From Lucinisca nassula (Eukaryota; Mollusca; Bivalvia; Lucinida; Lucinidae): a DNA stretch of 64,000 nt. The position numbers and the translations under genes are program-made. The notes beneath the pieces were generated by a model. It saw nothing but the letters and a program-made list of their open reading frames with translations. It did no database searches and had not been told where the DNA came from. Below are positions 20,601-31,684 of this stretch, one piece after another (the stretch's first letter is position 1; each line of letters starts with the position of its first letter). Location of the stretch: the NCBI GenBank assembly GCA_963580285.1, contig OY757010.1:153470714-153534713 (forward strand), in the 5' to 3' direction.

Positions 20601-20880
20601 CATCACGAAAACACGCCTATATAATTTTGACCCCATAGAACCTCACTTTTATATAGTAAAACTGGGGTTTACAGGGGTAAACCTTATTTTTCTTATTTCT
20701 GCTCTAAAATATAGATTATGGGTACTCGTTAGAACCGCCTCAATGAGGCGGTTCTAACAAGTACCCACAATCTATATTTTGAGCAGAAATAAGAAAAATA
20801 TCACAATTTTTCATCTTAAAATTTTCATTTTTTTCGGCGATAAAGGTTACAATGTATTAGTATAGGCGTGTTTTCGTAAT
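20601..20880 (+). mobile_element. MITE-I, complete, best-preserved copy
   Basis: It begins 'catcacgaaaacacgcctat', then 'accccatagaacctcact', 'ggggtttacaggggtaaacc', the hairpin ('gggtactcgttagaaccgcc' and its complement) with arms extending through 'cttatttctgctc'/'gagcagaaataag', and ends 'tataggcgtgttttcgtaat'. The stem is about 100 nt with a 4-nt loop. Confidence 0.85.
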
Positions 20881-21005
20881 TAGATCGTTTATTTCCTGTT
20901 TTGTTATCTTCATTGTTACTTTTTGCTCTTCTTTGGTGCCATTGGCAGGCTGTCATCTTTGATTGTGACTTTTCCTCGGCATCTATTTCTATATTTATTT
21001 CGTAG

Positions 21006-21180
21006 GACTGAAGACTATATCCCAGAAGTTTTCCATGAAATGACATCATTTTATGAAAAAAAAAACACAATGTACATTACCATTTCTAATTATTTATTTT
21101 TTTCTCCAGGAAGACTTGCGTATGTCACTTGTGGAAGGAAAATATATCATAGATGCTATCTTGTTTACTGGCTGACCTAG
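21006..21180 (+). CDS. Possible third exon of the 6.7/8.4-kb candidate gene
   Basis: Seen: 'atttatttcgtag|' is a usable acceptor. Entered in phase 2 it completes AG+G = Arg, so the exon at 8419 would end Lys-Arg and continue TEDYIPEVFHEMTSFYEKK. The frame then stays open to a TAG at 21178, passing a second acceptor-like tract ('tttttttctccag', about 21097-21109) and a Cys-x7-Cys stretch (CGRKIYHRC). Inferred and weak: it would need a 12.5-kb intron, and the segment between the two acceptors looks intronic. It may be chance. Confidence 0.25.
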
Positions 21181-21505
21181 CTTTAATCCATCACCCCCAC
21201 CCCCAACCAAAAAAATCTACATCAGACGTCGGCCTAAGGCCTCAATTTTTTCATAACTAATTATTTTCACAAAAACAGGACCTAAATCTTGGCACTTCAT
21301 GTGAATCGTCTGTGTTTTGCTCTACAAAATGCCAATCCTTATTTTCTATGAAAAATTAAAAAGGCACGCTTTGAAATGGGTTATTTATGAAAGAACCGCA
21401 AGCTCCGTTTGCTTTTATACTTATTTACTCATGTAGACGTTAACTTTTCTATATGGTAACTGAAATATTCGAGTAGGCGCTTTACCTTATTGCTGGGGGC
21501 CTTTC

Positions 21506-21580
21506 CGGTCACACATCCGTGTGACATAGCGCATCTTTTATACCCACAAAGTGTTATTTTTCAGATAAAATTTTGTGATT
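21506..21580. mobile_element. MITE-II left end, truncated
   Basis: 'cacacatccgtgtgacatag' and 'cagataaaattttgtgat' match the MITE-II end. It stops at the satellite complex at 21582. Confidence 0.5.
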
Positions 21581-21581
21581 T

Positions 21582-22508
21582 TTAGCTCCACTGGTCGAAG
21601 GCCAGCGGGGCTATTGTCATGGCCCTGTGTCCGTCGTGCGTCCGTGCGTTAACTTTTTCTTTAAACATCTTCTCCTCCTAAACTACTGGGCCAATTGTAA
21701 CCAAACTTCACAGGAATGTTCCTTACATAGTCCTCTTCTAAATTCCTTCAAAGAATTTTGTTACACCCAGAACTCTGGTTGCCATGGCAACAAAACCAAA
21801 AAAAAAAAAAAAAAAAAAATCTTTAAAAATCTTCTCCTCCAAAACCACCTGTTGGATTTCATTTTTATTTTGCATGACTGTTCCTTGGGTTGACCTCTTT
21901 CAGATTTCTTGAAGAAATTTTGATCCGACAAAAAACATGGCCGCCATGGGCGGGGCTTATTTTCCCTATTTAACATATAGTGTAATGCTAAAACATCTTC
22001 TCCTCCTAAACTATTGGGCCCATTGTAACCAAACTTCACAGGAATGTTCCTTACTTAGTCCTCTTCTAAATTCCTTCATAGAATTTTGTTACACCCAGAA
22101 CTCTGGTTGCCATGGCAACAAAACAACACAAAATATTAAAAATCTTTAAAAATCTTCTCCTCCAAAACCACCTGTTGGATTTCATTTTTATTTTGCATGA
22201 ATGTTCCTTGGGTGGACCCCTTTCAGATTCCTTGAAAAAATTGTGATCCGACAAAAAACATGGCCGCCATGGGCGGGGCTTATTTTCCCTATTTAACATA
22301 TAGTGTAATGCTAAAACATCTTCTCCTCCTAAACTACTGAGCCAATTGTAACCAAACTTCACAGGAATGTTCCTTACTTAGTCCTCTTCTAAATTCCTTC
22401 AAAGAATTTTGTTACACCCAGAACTCTGGTTGCCATGGCAACAAAACCACACAAAAAATTAAAAATCTTTAAACATCTTCTCCTCCAAACCCACCTGTTG
22501 GATTTCAT
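21582..22508 (+). repeat. Start of the satellite complex: 325-bp monomers
   Basis: It opens with a palindromic end ('agctccactggtcgaaggcc' then 'agcggggct') followed by 'gtccgtcgtgcgtccgtgcg'. Monomers begin at about 21669, 21997 and 22320 ('cttctcctcctaaactac'), a period of 323-328 bp with about 2.6 copies, each with 'catggccgccatggg' and 'ggttgccatggcaac', two strong palindromes. The last copy is cut by the fold-back element at 22510. Confidence 0.75.
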
Positions 22509-23577
22509 TATCCCCTCGCACAACATAGTCACGGGTGGTAATCAGGGGAACTAGCTCGAAAATGAGTCAATGGAAATTTGTTCCCTCGACACATCCGGGA
22601 ACTCTCGAGCTAGCTCCATCGCCACGAAACTTGTAAACAAAGGTAGGTGTTGAAGAGTTTTATCACCATTTTCTCCTTTGTAAGCTATTTATAAAAAAAT
22701 CCGGCAATGCAGTTCCACATAGAAATGATTTAACTTTGTACCCCGCTAGAATTTGCCATGCAAATTTGCAGCGCTGGAGTATGAATGAAACTAAACTTTT
22801 TATCACGGGCCTGAACAATTGTCAATTTATGTCAACACGGAGATTTTGGCCAACGATTTTTCATTTTCTGCCAAAAGTACGCCCTTCACACCCCCAGAAG
22901 CAACACCCCTAGTGAAATTAAACATGGAACGTTTGAAATAAGCAAAATATTTTGGCCGTGATTACGTAACTTGCGACTTATGACGAAATTACTGTCCGAG
23001 CTAGTCTTCTCGTTAAGGAGCTTGTTCACTCGACATGGAGATATTGCCCTCAAAATGAAGATGAAACATCCATCAGATGACTGGGGCCTGATTCGATGTC
23101 TTTCTATGGTAATTTATCCAACTGGTTTTTTTACCTCTGTCTAGTGGGATAACAAGATACTATGCCCACAAGACGGCCCCTATGTCGTTTCTCCCTGGTC
23201 GTTTCGCCCCATTTTGCACCCATAGCTGTTTCGTCCACAAAGCCTGGTCTTTTCGCACCCTGAGTCATTTCGCCCACCTAGTTGCTTCGCCTCCTTCCAA
23301 TTCACTCGACGTTTAGATATTGCCCTCAAAATGAAGATGAAACATCCATCAGATGACTGGGGCCTAATTCGATGTCTTTCCAGGCAATTTATCCAACTGG
23401 TTTCTTTACCTCTGTCTAGTGGGGTAACAAGATACTATGCCGACAAGACGGCCCCTCAGTCGTTCCTCCCTGGTAGTTTCGTCCCATTTTGCACCCATAG
23501 CTGTTTCGTCCACAAGCCTGGTCTTTTCGCCCCTGAGTCATTTCGCCCACCTAGTTGCTTCCAATTTAGAACGGATC

Positions 23578-23720
23578 AATGGATGGATGGATGTTGGTTG
23601 GATGGATGGGTACACTACAGAGAGGGGTAAGTGAGTGGGTATTTAGATGGATGGGTCCATTGGAAGACGGATGAACGAACGAACAAACGTACAGACGGAT
23701 GGACAGACATACAGACAGAC
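23578..23720. repeat. (GGAT)n / (GACA)n-type microsatellite
   Basis: 'ggatggatggatg' and related GGAT units run from 23580 to 23660, followed by 'gaacgaacgaacaaacg' and 'acagacatacagacagac'. Confidence 0.75.
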
Positions 23721-23840
23721 AAAAGCCTCTATCGGATAAAATACTCAAAATGTAGGGATGATACTTAGTCAAATGATTCATGAATAACTATAATAATCTA
23801 GGGAATAAAAAGTAAAGAGGCGCCCGATTATCTAGCACAG

Positions 23841-23984
<144 letters not shown>

Positions 23985-24829
23985 TTTTTTTTTTTTTTTT
24001 TTTTGTTGCATGTCCGGTATTTTTCTGCTCAGGAATAGTCCTTTGGAACTTTTTCCTTGGAAAGCGCCCATCTGAAAAGAAAACCGAACATTCAATATAA
24101 AAATGTATTATGTCAAATCTCAATTTGAGTTTGCAGCTAAATGGTTAAACCAAACAGACAGCGCACTTAACCACCAGGCCCACTAGCCAGAGGTAAAGAA
24201 ACCAGTTGGATAAACTGGGTGGGGCCATAGAAAGACATCGAATCAGGCCCCAGTCATCTGATGAATGTTTCATCTTTGAGGGCACTATCTCCATGTCGAG
24301 TGAACTAGCTCGATTGTCTAGAAGACTAGCTCGTACAGTAATTTCGTCATAAGTGGCAAGTAACGTAATCGTGGCCAAAATATTTTGCTTATTTCAAACG
24401 TTCCATGTTTCATTTCACTAGGACTGTTTCTTCTGGGGATGTGAAGGGCGTACTTTTGACGGAAAATGAAAAAATCGTTGCCCAAAATCCCCGTGTTGAC
24501 ATAAATTGACAATTTTTCAGGTCCGTGATAAAAAGTTTAGTTTCATTCATACTCCAGCGCTGCAAATTTCCATGGCAAATTCTAGCGAGGTACAAAGTTT
24601 AATCATTTCTATGTGGAACTGCATTGCCGGATTTTTTTATAAATAGTTTACAAAGAAAATAATGGTGATAAAACTCTTCGAGACCTACCTTTGTTTTCAA
24701 GTTTTCTGTTGATGGAGATAGCTCGAGAGCTCCCGGATGTGTTGAGGGAACAAATTTCCATTGACTCATTTTCGAGCTAGTTCCCCTGATTACCACCCGT
24801 GATAGTTGTGAGGGGGGATATAGCATTTG

Positions 24830-26753
24830 TCCCGTACGTACGTACGTAAGTACGTACTTTTGTCATCGCTCTAGCGCCACGTACGTACGTACTTTTGTCA
24901 TCGCTCTAGCGCCACGTACGTACGTACTTTTGTCATCGCTCTAGCGCCTACATTTCTTGACCGATTTTAATATAACTTCACACAAACGTTCCTCACGACA
25001 ATATCTGGAGCAAGATCGACTTTCAAGGTCATGACCTCAAGGTCAAGATCACTCTGGCTATTTTTTGAAAAACTTTGTCATGGCTCTAGCGCCTACATTT
25101 CTCCCCCAATTTCAATATAACTTCAAACAAATGATCCTTATAAAAATATCTCGAGCGAGTTGGACTTTCAAGGTCATGACCTCAAGGTCAAGGTCACTGT
25201 GGCTATTTTTAGAAAAAAATTGTCATCGCTCTAGCGCTTCAATTTCTTCACCAATTTCAATATAACTTCACACACATGATCCTTATAAAAATATCTTGAG
25301 CGAGTTCCACTTTCAAGGTCATGGCTTCAAGGTCAAGGTCACAGTGGCTATTTTTAGAAAAACTTTGTCATCGCTCTAGCTCCTACATTTCTTCACCGAT
25401 TTCAATATAACTTCACACAAATGTTCCTTGTGACAATATCTTGAGCGAGTTGGACTTTCAAGGTCATGACCTCAAGGTCAAGGTCACTGTGGCTATTTTT
25501 AGAAAAACATTTTCATCGCTCTAGCGCCTACATTTCTTCACCAATTTCAATATAACTTCACACAGATGTTCCTTATAAAAATATCTCAAGCGAGTTCGAC
25601 TTTCCAACTCATGGCCTCAAGGTCAGGGTCACTGTGGCTATTTTTAGAAAAAAACTTTGTCATCGCTCTATCGCCTATATTTCTTCACTGATTTCAATAT
25701 AACTTCACACAAATGTTCCTTATGACAATATCTCAAGCGGGTTCGACTATCAATGTCAAGGCCTCAAGGTCAAGGTCACTGTGGCTATTTTTTAGAAAAA
25801 CTTTGTCATCGCTCTAGCGTTTACATTTCTTCACCAATTTCAATATAACTTCATACAAATGTTCCTTATGACAATATCTCTAGCGAGTTCCACTTTCAAG
25901 GTCAAGGTCACTGTGTCTATTTTTAGAAAACTTCGTCATCCCTCTAGCGCTTACATTTCTTCATCGATTTCAATATAACTTCACACAAATGTTCCTTATG
26001 ACAATATCTCACCATTTCGGCTTTCAAGGTCAAGGTCACTATGGCTATTTTTAGAAAACTTTGTTATCGCTCTAGCGCCTACATTTCTTCACTGATTTCA
26101 ATATAACTTCACACAAATGTTGCTTATGACAATACCTCGAACGAGTTTGACTTTCAAGGTCAAGGTCACTGTGGCTATTTTGAGAAAAACTTTGTCATTG
26201 CTCTAGCGCTTACATTTTTTTCACCAATTTCAATATTACTTCACACAAATGTTCCTTATAACAATATCTCTAGTGAGTTCCACTTTCAAGGTCAAGGTCA
26301 CTGTGGCTATTTTTAGAAAAACTTTGTCATGGCTCTAGCGCTTACATTTCTTCATCCATTTCAATATAACTTCACACAAATGTTCCTTATGACAATACCT
26401 CGAGCGAGTTTGACTTTCAAGGTCAAGGTCACTGTGGCTATTTTTAGAAAAACTTTGTCATTGCTCTAGTGACTACATTTGTTTAACAAATTTCAATATA
26501 ACTTCACACAAATGTTCCTTATGACAATATCTCGAGCTATTTAGACTTTCAAGGTCAAGGTCACTGTGGCTATTTTTAGAAAAACTTTGTTATCGCTCTA
26601 GTGCCTACATTTAATGATGGATTGTAATAGAACTTCACACAAATGTTTCTTATGATAATACCTCGACTTCGACTTTCAAGGTCATGACCTCAAAGTCAAG
26701 GTCACTGTGGCTATCTTTAGAAAAACTTTGTCATCGCTCTACCGTCACAACAA
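24830..26753 (+). repeat. Satellite array, 145-bp then 130-bp monomers, rich in AGGTCA
   Basis: It begins with three short units of ACGTACGTACGT plus 'cttttgtcatcgctctagcg' (24833-24955), then about 13 monomers containing 'tttcaatataacttcacac'. Anchors (ttcaa) at 25111, 25256, 25401, 25546, 25693 and 25839 give about 145 bp; those at 25969, 26097, 26229, 26360, 26492 and 26623 give about 130 bp. The short form lacks about 15 bp ('atgacctcaaggtca'-type). Every monomer keeps a direct repeat of AAGGTCA. No coding. Confidence 0.85.
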
Positions 26754-26879
26754 AACAACACAAAATATTAAAAATCTTTAAAAATCTTCTCCTCCAAAAC
26801 CACCTGTTGGATTTCATTTTTATTTTGCATGAATGTTCCTTGGGTAGACCTCTGTCAGATTCCTTGAATTGGAAGCAAC

Positions 26880-26940
26880 GTCTCCAAAATGACCTTTACA
26901 GTGTTGACGGGGACGTTAAACCTCAAATCAATCCAATCCA
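26880..26940 (+). mobile_element. SINE-A micro-insertion with TSD
   Basis: Only the last about 60 bp of SINE-A are present ('ttggaagcaacg' to 'cctcaaatcaatccaatcc'). The flanking 'tcagattccttgaa' occurs on both sides (about 26856-26869 and 26943-26956), so it is a genuine 5'-truncated retroinsertion. Confidence 0.75.
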
Positions 26941-27255
26941 AGTCAGATTCCTTGAAGCAATTTTGATCAGACAAAAAACATGGCCGCCATGGACACGCCC
27001 ATTGGCTAATTAGCTTCCATAGACTCATAAAGGGATCTTTTTTTTTTTTTAATCTTCTCCTCCAAAACCGCTAAATGGATTTCGTTCTTAATTTTCATGA
27101 ATGTTCCTTGTGTCTACCATTGTCAGATTCATTGAAGAAATTTTGATCAGACAAAAAACATGGCCGCCATGGCCACCACCTTTGGCTCATTAGCTTCCAT
27201 AGACCAATAAACGGAAAAAATTCTTCTCTGAAACCATAAAGCCTAAAGCTAAGAC

Positions 27256-27441
27256 ATTTACAGTAAAACCTGTCTTAGTGGCCACCTCTATTAAGCAAAC
27301 AACCTGTCTTAAGCAAGCAGGCATTCAGTTCCCAAGAAAGGCAGATGTCTTAAATTTCACCTGTATTAAGCAAGAACCTGTCTTAAGCAAGCATATTTTG
27401 ACTAACCCTTAGGCACTTGCTTAATACAGGTTGAACTGTAG
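27256..27441. mobile_element. TA-CAGT MITE, Tc1/mariner-like ends
   Basis: The ends are TA-cagtaaaacctgtctta and ctaatacaggttgaactg-TA-like ('cttaatacaggttgaactgt'). The interior repeats 'acctgtcttaagcaagca'. TA targets and CAGT starts are usual for Tc1/mariner. No coding. Confidence 0.6.
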
Positions 27442-28036
27442 TATGTAGCAAAGTTATGTGGTCACCTACTAAGTCCTGCGAACTATGACTCTTGAGTCCA
27501 AATTGGGAACGCCCCGGTGCTTAGTAGCTCCCATAGACTAATAATGACAAAATCTTGAAACTTTTCTCCTCTGAAACCATAAGGCCAAGAGCTTAGTATG
27601 TAGCAACTTGAAGTATTCATCTGCATAAATCCTGCCAACTATGCCCCTGGGGTCCAAATTGGCCACACCCTGAGGCCCATAAGCTCCCATAGACTTATAC
27701 TGGGAAAAACTGACAAAAATCTTCTCTGAAACCATCAGTGCCCAGAGCTTAGATATTAAGTATGCAGCAACGTCAAGTGGTCACTCAAATAAATCCTGCC
27801 AACAATGCCCCTGGGGTAAAAAATTGGTCACGCCCAGAGGCATATTAGTTCCCATAGACTTATAATATGAAAAACTTAAAAAAAAAGTCTTCTTCTCTGA
27901 AACCATAAGGCCCAGAGCTTTAGATATTTAGAACGGAGCAATGCCAAATGGTCACTCACATAAATCCTGCCAACCATGGCTCTGGGGTCCAAAAAATATA
28001 GAATGGACATTCCTTGGGTGGATCACTTGTTTCTTT

Positions 28037-28258
28037 TTTACCCATTGCATGCGGGAAAACCCTTAATGGGTACCTTGGCAAACAGTGCTGGCCCAGATCA
28101 GACCCCACAGAACACCATGTCTGATCAGGGCCTGCACTATTTGCTAACAGAATTTTCCATCAAAAATAGAAAAAAATAGGCCTGACACCCCTTATATGAC
28201 AAATGGACTGGTCCAACATATAGCAATAGAAGAGTCCACTAGTATACCATTGGTTAAT
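28037..28258. mobile_element. TTAA-type MITE, second copy
   Basis: It shares ends and interior with 6859-7078 ('cccattgcatgcggga', 'ccagatcagacccc', 'gcctgcactatttgctaaca', 'cttatatgacaaatggact') and ends 'ccattggttaa'. The left TTAA has mutated to ttta. Confidence 0.7.
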
Positions 28259-28325
28259 GTAATAAATATGACAATTGTCTGAAGTTAGCCGGTGGAGCGA
28301 CAGGCCCTCTTGGGCCTCTTGTTTT

Positions 28326-28587
28326 CATTACGATAACATACCCGTGTGACATGATACAATTTTTCATATGTCCAAAATGGTGACATAAGATTTTTTTTTT
28401 TGTTTTCTCTATTTATACTCCAAGCATATGTTGTGGGTGCTCTTTATAACCACCTCATTGAGGCGGTTCTATCGATTACCCACAGGCTATGTCTTGGTGC
28501 AGAAATGAGGAAATAAGGTATACCCCTGTAGACCCCAGTTTTCTCTATGTAAAGTGTTCATTATACGGACTTGTTAATCACATGATG
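28326..28587. mobile_element. MITE-II, complete
   Basis: It starts 'cattacgataacatacccgt', has the hairpin 'ccacctcattgaggcggttc' near 28455, then 'aggtatacccctgtag', and ends 'cttgttaatcacatgatg'. Confidence 0.7.
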
Positions 28588-28766
28588 TCTTACTTATACC
28601 CCAAGCATAGGTTGTGGGTGCACATGTCAACTGCCTCAGTGAGGCGGTTCTGACGAGTGTCAACAGCTGCCATGGACCAAAAATAAGAAGAATAATCTAT
28701 ACCTGTGTTAACCCTATCTTTCTCTATATAAAGTCGGGTTTACAGGGTGTGCTCATTATGCGATGA
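28588..28766. mobile_element. MITE-II, left end missing
   Basis: It starts inside ('ataccccaagcatagg'), has the hairpin 'ctgcctcagtgaggcgg', and ends 'gctcattatgcgatgacc'. It follows the previous copy head to tail. Confidence 0.6.
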
Positions 28767-28934
28767 CCTCACCAAACACTACTGTAGGCCAACTAGGTTG
28801 ATATATTGCCATCTAGCAGATCTTGTCAACCCATTTTCAATTGAATAAAATCTATTTCACTTTGTGGAGCATAAGTCTGTTTTAGAATTGAGGGGCGTCG
28901 GGCTGAATTTCAGAAATTTTGAGTTAAAAATGTT

Positions 28935-29010
28935 TTAGCTTTCTGCAAGCAGTGAATGCTTTGATCAGAGGTGTTTGATCTGGGCCTGCACTGCTTGCCA
29001 AAACAGCCGT
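28935..29010. repeat. Palindromic 'tgatcagaggtgtttgatct' fragment
   Basis: 'gcaagcagtgaatgctttg' and 'ctgggcctgcactgcttgcc' form inverted arms, like the core of the TTAA MITEs. Confidence 0.5.
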
Positions 29011-29024
29011 TTAATGTTTTGTCT

Positions 29025-29275
29025 TAATTGGAATCGGAACACCTGGCAGATTTTTCCGCCATTTTTCAAAGGGAGACAACTTTCTGACCTTCCTGTTCGC
29101 TTTTCTACAAGCCCTGTTCCACTGAAAAAGGGGTCTACTCTTAAAGGAAAGAATTTGCTCCTCAGGAGCAAATTCTTTCCTTTAAGAGTTGACCCCTAAT
29201 GACATGGGAGACAAAAATACTTATGCATGAGTTGCTTCCCCTGAAGGTGTTCCCATTTCCCTTAAATTGGTAAAG
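29025..29275. mobile_element. Palindromic MITE with a 33-bp central stem
   Basis: The outer ends 'aattggaatcggaacacc' and 'ggtgttcccatttcccttaa' are inverted. At 29130-29195 'cttaaaggaaagaatttgct' and its complement meet at 'cctcagg', an almost uninterrupted hairpin. The same element, reversed, is at 53404-53895 with an insertion at the stem tip. Confidence 0.75.
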
Positions 29276-29337
29276 TAATATTACAGGAACGAAGTTTACA
29301 ATGACAGTAGACAGAAGAGAAGTCTACTGAGAATATT

Positions 29338-29508
29338 TTATTTACGAACTAGATCAGCTCTGACTGTGATTTGTTGAGTAATAAATCACAGTTTGGAGGT
29401 CAGTTGCTACTACGCGCTCGTGAATTGATCTACTTTACAACTGACCTCCAAACTGGGATTTATTACTCAACAAATCACAAACTAGAGCTGATCTATTTCG
29501 ATTCTAAC
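29338..29508. mobile_element. Inverted-repeat element, about 50-65-bp arms
   Basis: 'gtgatttgttgagtaataaa' and 'tttggaggtcagttg' on the left face their complements 'caactgacctccaaa' and 'tttattactcaacaaatcac' on the right, around a short 'acgcgctcgtgaattg' loop. A diverged copy lies at 48260-48410. Confidence 0.75.
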
Positions 29509-29884
29509 AGGCTGAAAATCGGCAATAATGTTGTTGTTTCCTTCAAATCTCACAACTTTTCGCCATTGTTCGAAGAAATCCCGCTAAAGTTATCAACTGA
29601 AATCCTTTTCTAACGTTTTCGATGCGAGAATATGACTTTACACCGTCTAACGTCAAGGAAATCGACTAGTGACGTCATAAATTGGAAGTTTTTAATGACG
29701 TCACTCGTCACGCTCTTCCTTGTCGCGATTTGTTGTAGAATAAAACACAGTTATTTTCCATTACCTTTATAGGCGCGCTGTGTTAGAATTAACGTCAAAT
29801 GCCAAATTTCACTTTACAATGCGAGTAGCACTTTTGCGATAATTGTTTTGAAGATTTCAGGGCTAAGTTCATCCGTTGCGAATG

Positions 29885-30142
29885 CCCCGCCCAAATTGAA
29901 CTGCATAGTGCTTCCGCGTAGAGCTGAAACAGTACTGGTAGACTGTTTAGAACGCCTATGCCTGCTGAGGCAAAGTGTTGCGAGTCGGACCGTCCCTGCA
30001 TATACACCTTAGCGGTTTCCTTGAGCGGTAGGGCTTGAGATGCCAGACCATTTCATTGTCGGGTAAATGTCTAACAGAATTGGAAGCAACATCTCCAGAA
30101 TGACCTAAATAATGTTTACGGTATCGTAAATCCTCAACACAC
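29885..30142 (+). mobile_element. SINE-A, diverged
   Basis: 'atgccccgcccaaattgaac' through 'actggtagactgtttag' to 'cgtaaatcctcaacacacac'. The tail runs into (CA)n. Confidence 0.65.
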
Positions 30143-31050
30143 ACACACAAAATAAAATAATCTGTTTCGAAAATTTGATTCTCTTGAAATCACCGTTAAC
30201 AAATATCAGCACTTTCATAATCACGGACAGTGGATTACAAAACCAATGGCTTTGCGCTACACACACTTTTCATAATACGTTCTTTTCATAAAGTTACGGG
30301 GACAAAATATTTTTAAAACAGTTATATTCCCTGAAGAGTGGACCCGTATTGAATATAGGGACACAAAAATGTTTAAACAATCGTCTACCCTGAAGGAATC
30401 CAAATAAAACAGAAACATTTAAGTAATTTCGTCGTAGGATTGTCCTTATTTACAGCCACCGTTTGATACTATATATACATTTAGGAGTGCTAAGGTGACG
30501 TCGCACTAAGAATAGTAAAAAAAAGGAAAGGCAGAAGGAGGCCTGGGCACAATTAAACTTACACACATGCGTGTAAGACCAGCAGAGACGCAAATCATCT
30601 CAACATACAGCCAGTTTCATGAAAAATGTCCCCATCTTTCGGTGGATAGCCTCGAAACTATATAATGCTCAAGCGACCAACATAGACTCCCATCAGACTG
30701 CGCCGATGGTCTGAGTCTTTGCTGGTCGCGCATTTTTTCTTGTTGATATCCCGTCTCAAGGAATTACTTCATTTAGAGACGAGTGATGCATCGCTCAGAC
30801 GTTTGAATTGTACGTTGCCCAAAGATAGAATCAAGCTGACCTTCGAGCTACATTAAGTTTAATACAAAGAGGATAATGAATGTTTGAAATTAAGTTTTAT
30901 TGATTATTGCCAATGGATATATCCACCTCTCTGATGCTTTCGAATAATCGTTGATTACAAATTTAAATCTATTGATTGTTGGAAACAGAAAGTGCAGACA
31001 TTAAATATGTTCTATGAAAAGCATTCCTGTGACAGCAAGAAATACACCAC
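30143..31050. other. Unassigned sequence
   Basis: No gene or recognised repeat. A near-palindrome 'cttacacacatgcgtgtaag' lies at 30559-30578. Confidence 0.35.
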
Positions 31051-31057
31051 CGAACTG

Positions 31058-31639
31058 ATATTACGAAAACATTGTAACCTTTATCGGCCACAAAATGAAA
31101 AATTTAAGATGAAATTTTGTGATATTTTTTTTATTTCTGCTAAAAATATAGATTGTGGGTACTCAATAGAACCGCTTAATCGAGGCGGTTCTGACGAGTA
31201 CTCAAAATCTATATTTTAGAGCGAAAATAAGAAAAAACAAGGTAAACCCCAGTTTTACTATATAAAAGACGGCCCCCGCCCATCGGGGCTGAAAGAAATA
31301 GATGGGCTGCATGATGCTTCCATGCAGAGCTGAAACCGACTGCACACGAGTACTGGTAAACCGATTAGAGGATCTAAGCCTGAGCTTAGAGGATCTAAGC
31401 CTGACCAGTTAAAGTGCGAGTCGGCCTGTCCATGCTTATAAACCCTATTGGTTTCATTGGGCGATAGGGCCTGAGATGCCATTTCATCTCAAGGTCGGGG
31501 AAGATTCCCACAAAATTGGAAGCAACGTCTCCAAAATGACCTATACAGTCTTGACGCGGACGTTAAACCTCAAATCAACCACAAACTATATAAAAGTGGG
31601 GTTCAAAGTGGTCAATATTATACAGCGTGTTTCGTGATG
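31058..31639 (-). mobile_element. MITE-I, antisense, with nested SINE-A
   Basis: It starts 'atattacgaaaacattgtaa', has the hairpin 'ccgcttaatcgaggcggttc' near 31175, and ends 'cagcgtgtttcgtgatg'. The SINE-A occupies 31269-31584. Confidence 0.75.
31269..31584 (+). mobile_element. SINE-A with 12-bp TSD
   Basis: It runs from 'acggcccccgcccatcgg' to 'cctcaaatcaaccacaa'. It is flanked by 'actatataaaag' at 31257-31268 and 31585-31596. An internal 17-bp segment ('cttagaggatctaagcctg') is duplicated at 31364-31400. Confidence 0.85.
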
Positions 31640-31684
31640 TTAAAAGCGACACCATTTGCAATACGGATCATCACAATATACAAT

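Larger units (their letters stand above)
26754..28325 (+). repeat. End of the satellite complex, several monomer types
   Basis: The 325-bp-type monomer returns (26770, 27046: 'cttctcctccaaaacc', 'aaaaaacatggccgccatgg'). About 170-bp units follow ('gaaaccataaggcc', 'cataaatcctgccaac' at 27580-27980). The unit ends 'ggagcgacaggccctcttgg' and 'gcctcttgttttc' near 28325. It is broken by a SINE-A scrap (26868), a TA-flanked MITE (27256) and a TTAA MITE (28037). Confidence 0.65.

Noticed and set aside
20482..20757. Frames ending in '...RLWVLVRTASMRRF'
   Set aside because: The same C-terminus occurs in several frames (20482, 35648, 47445) because each reads through a MITE hairpin.
21761..22362. Two similar minus-strand frames of 92 and 98 residues
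   Set aside because: They are the same 325-bp satellite monomer translated twice.
24830..26753. CRISPR-like or regularly spaced array
   Set aside because: Monomers are contiguous 130-145-bp units with no unique spacers, in animal DNA.
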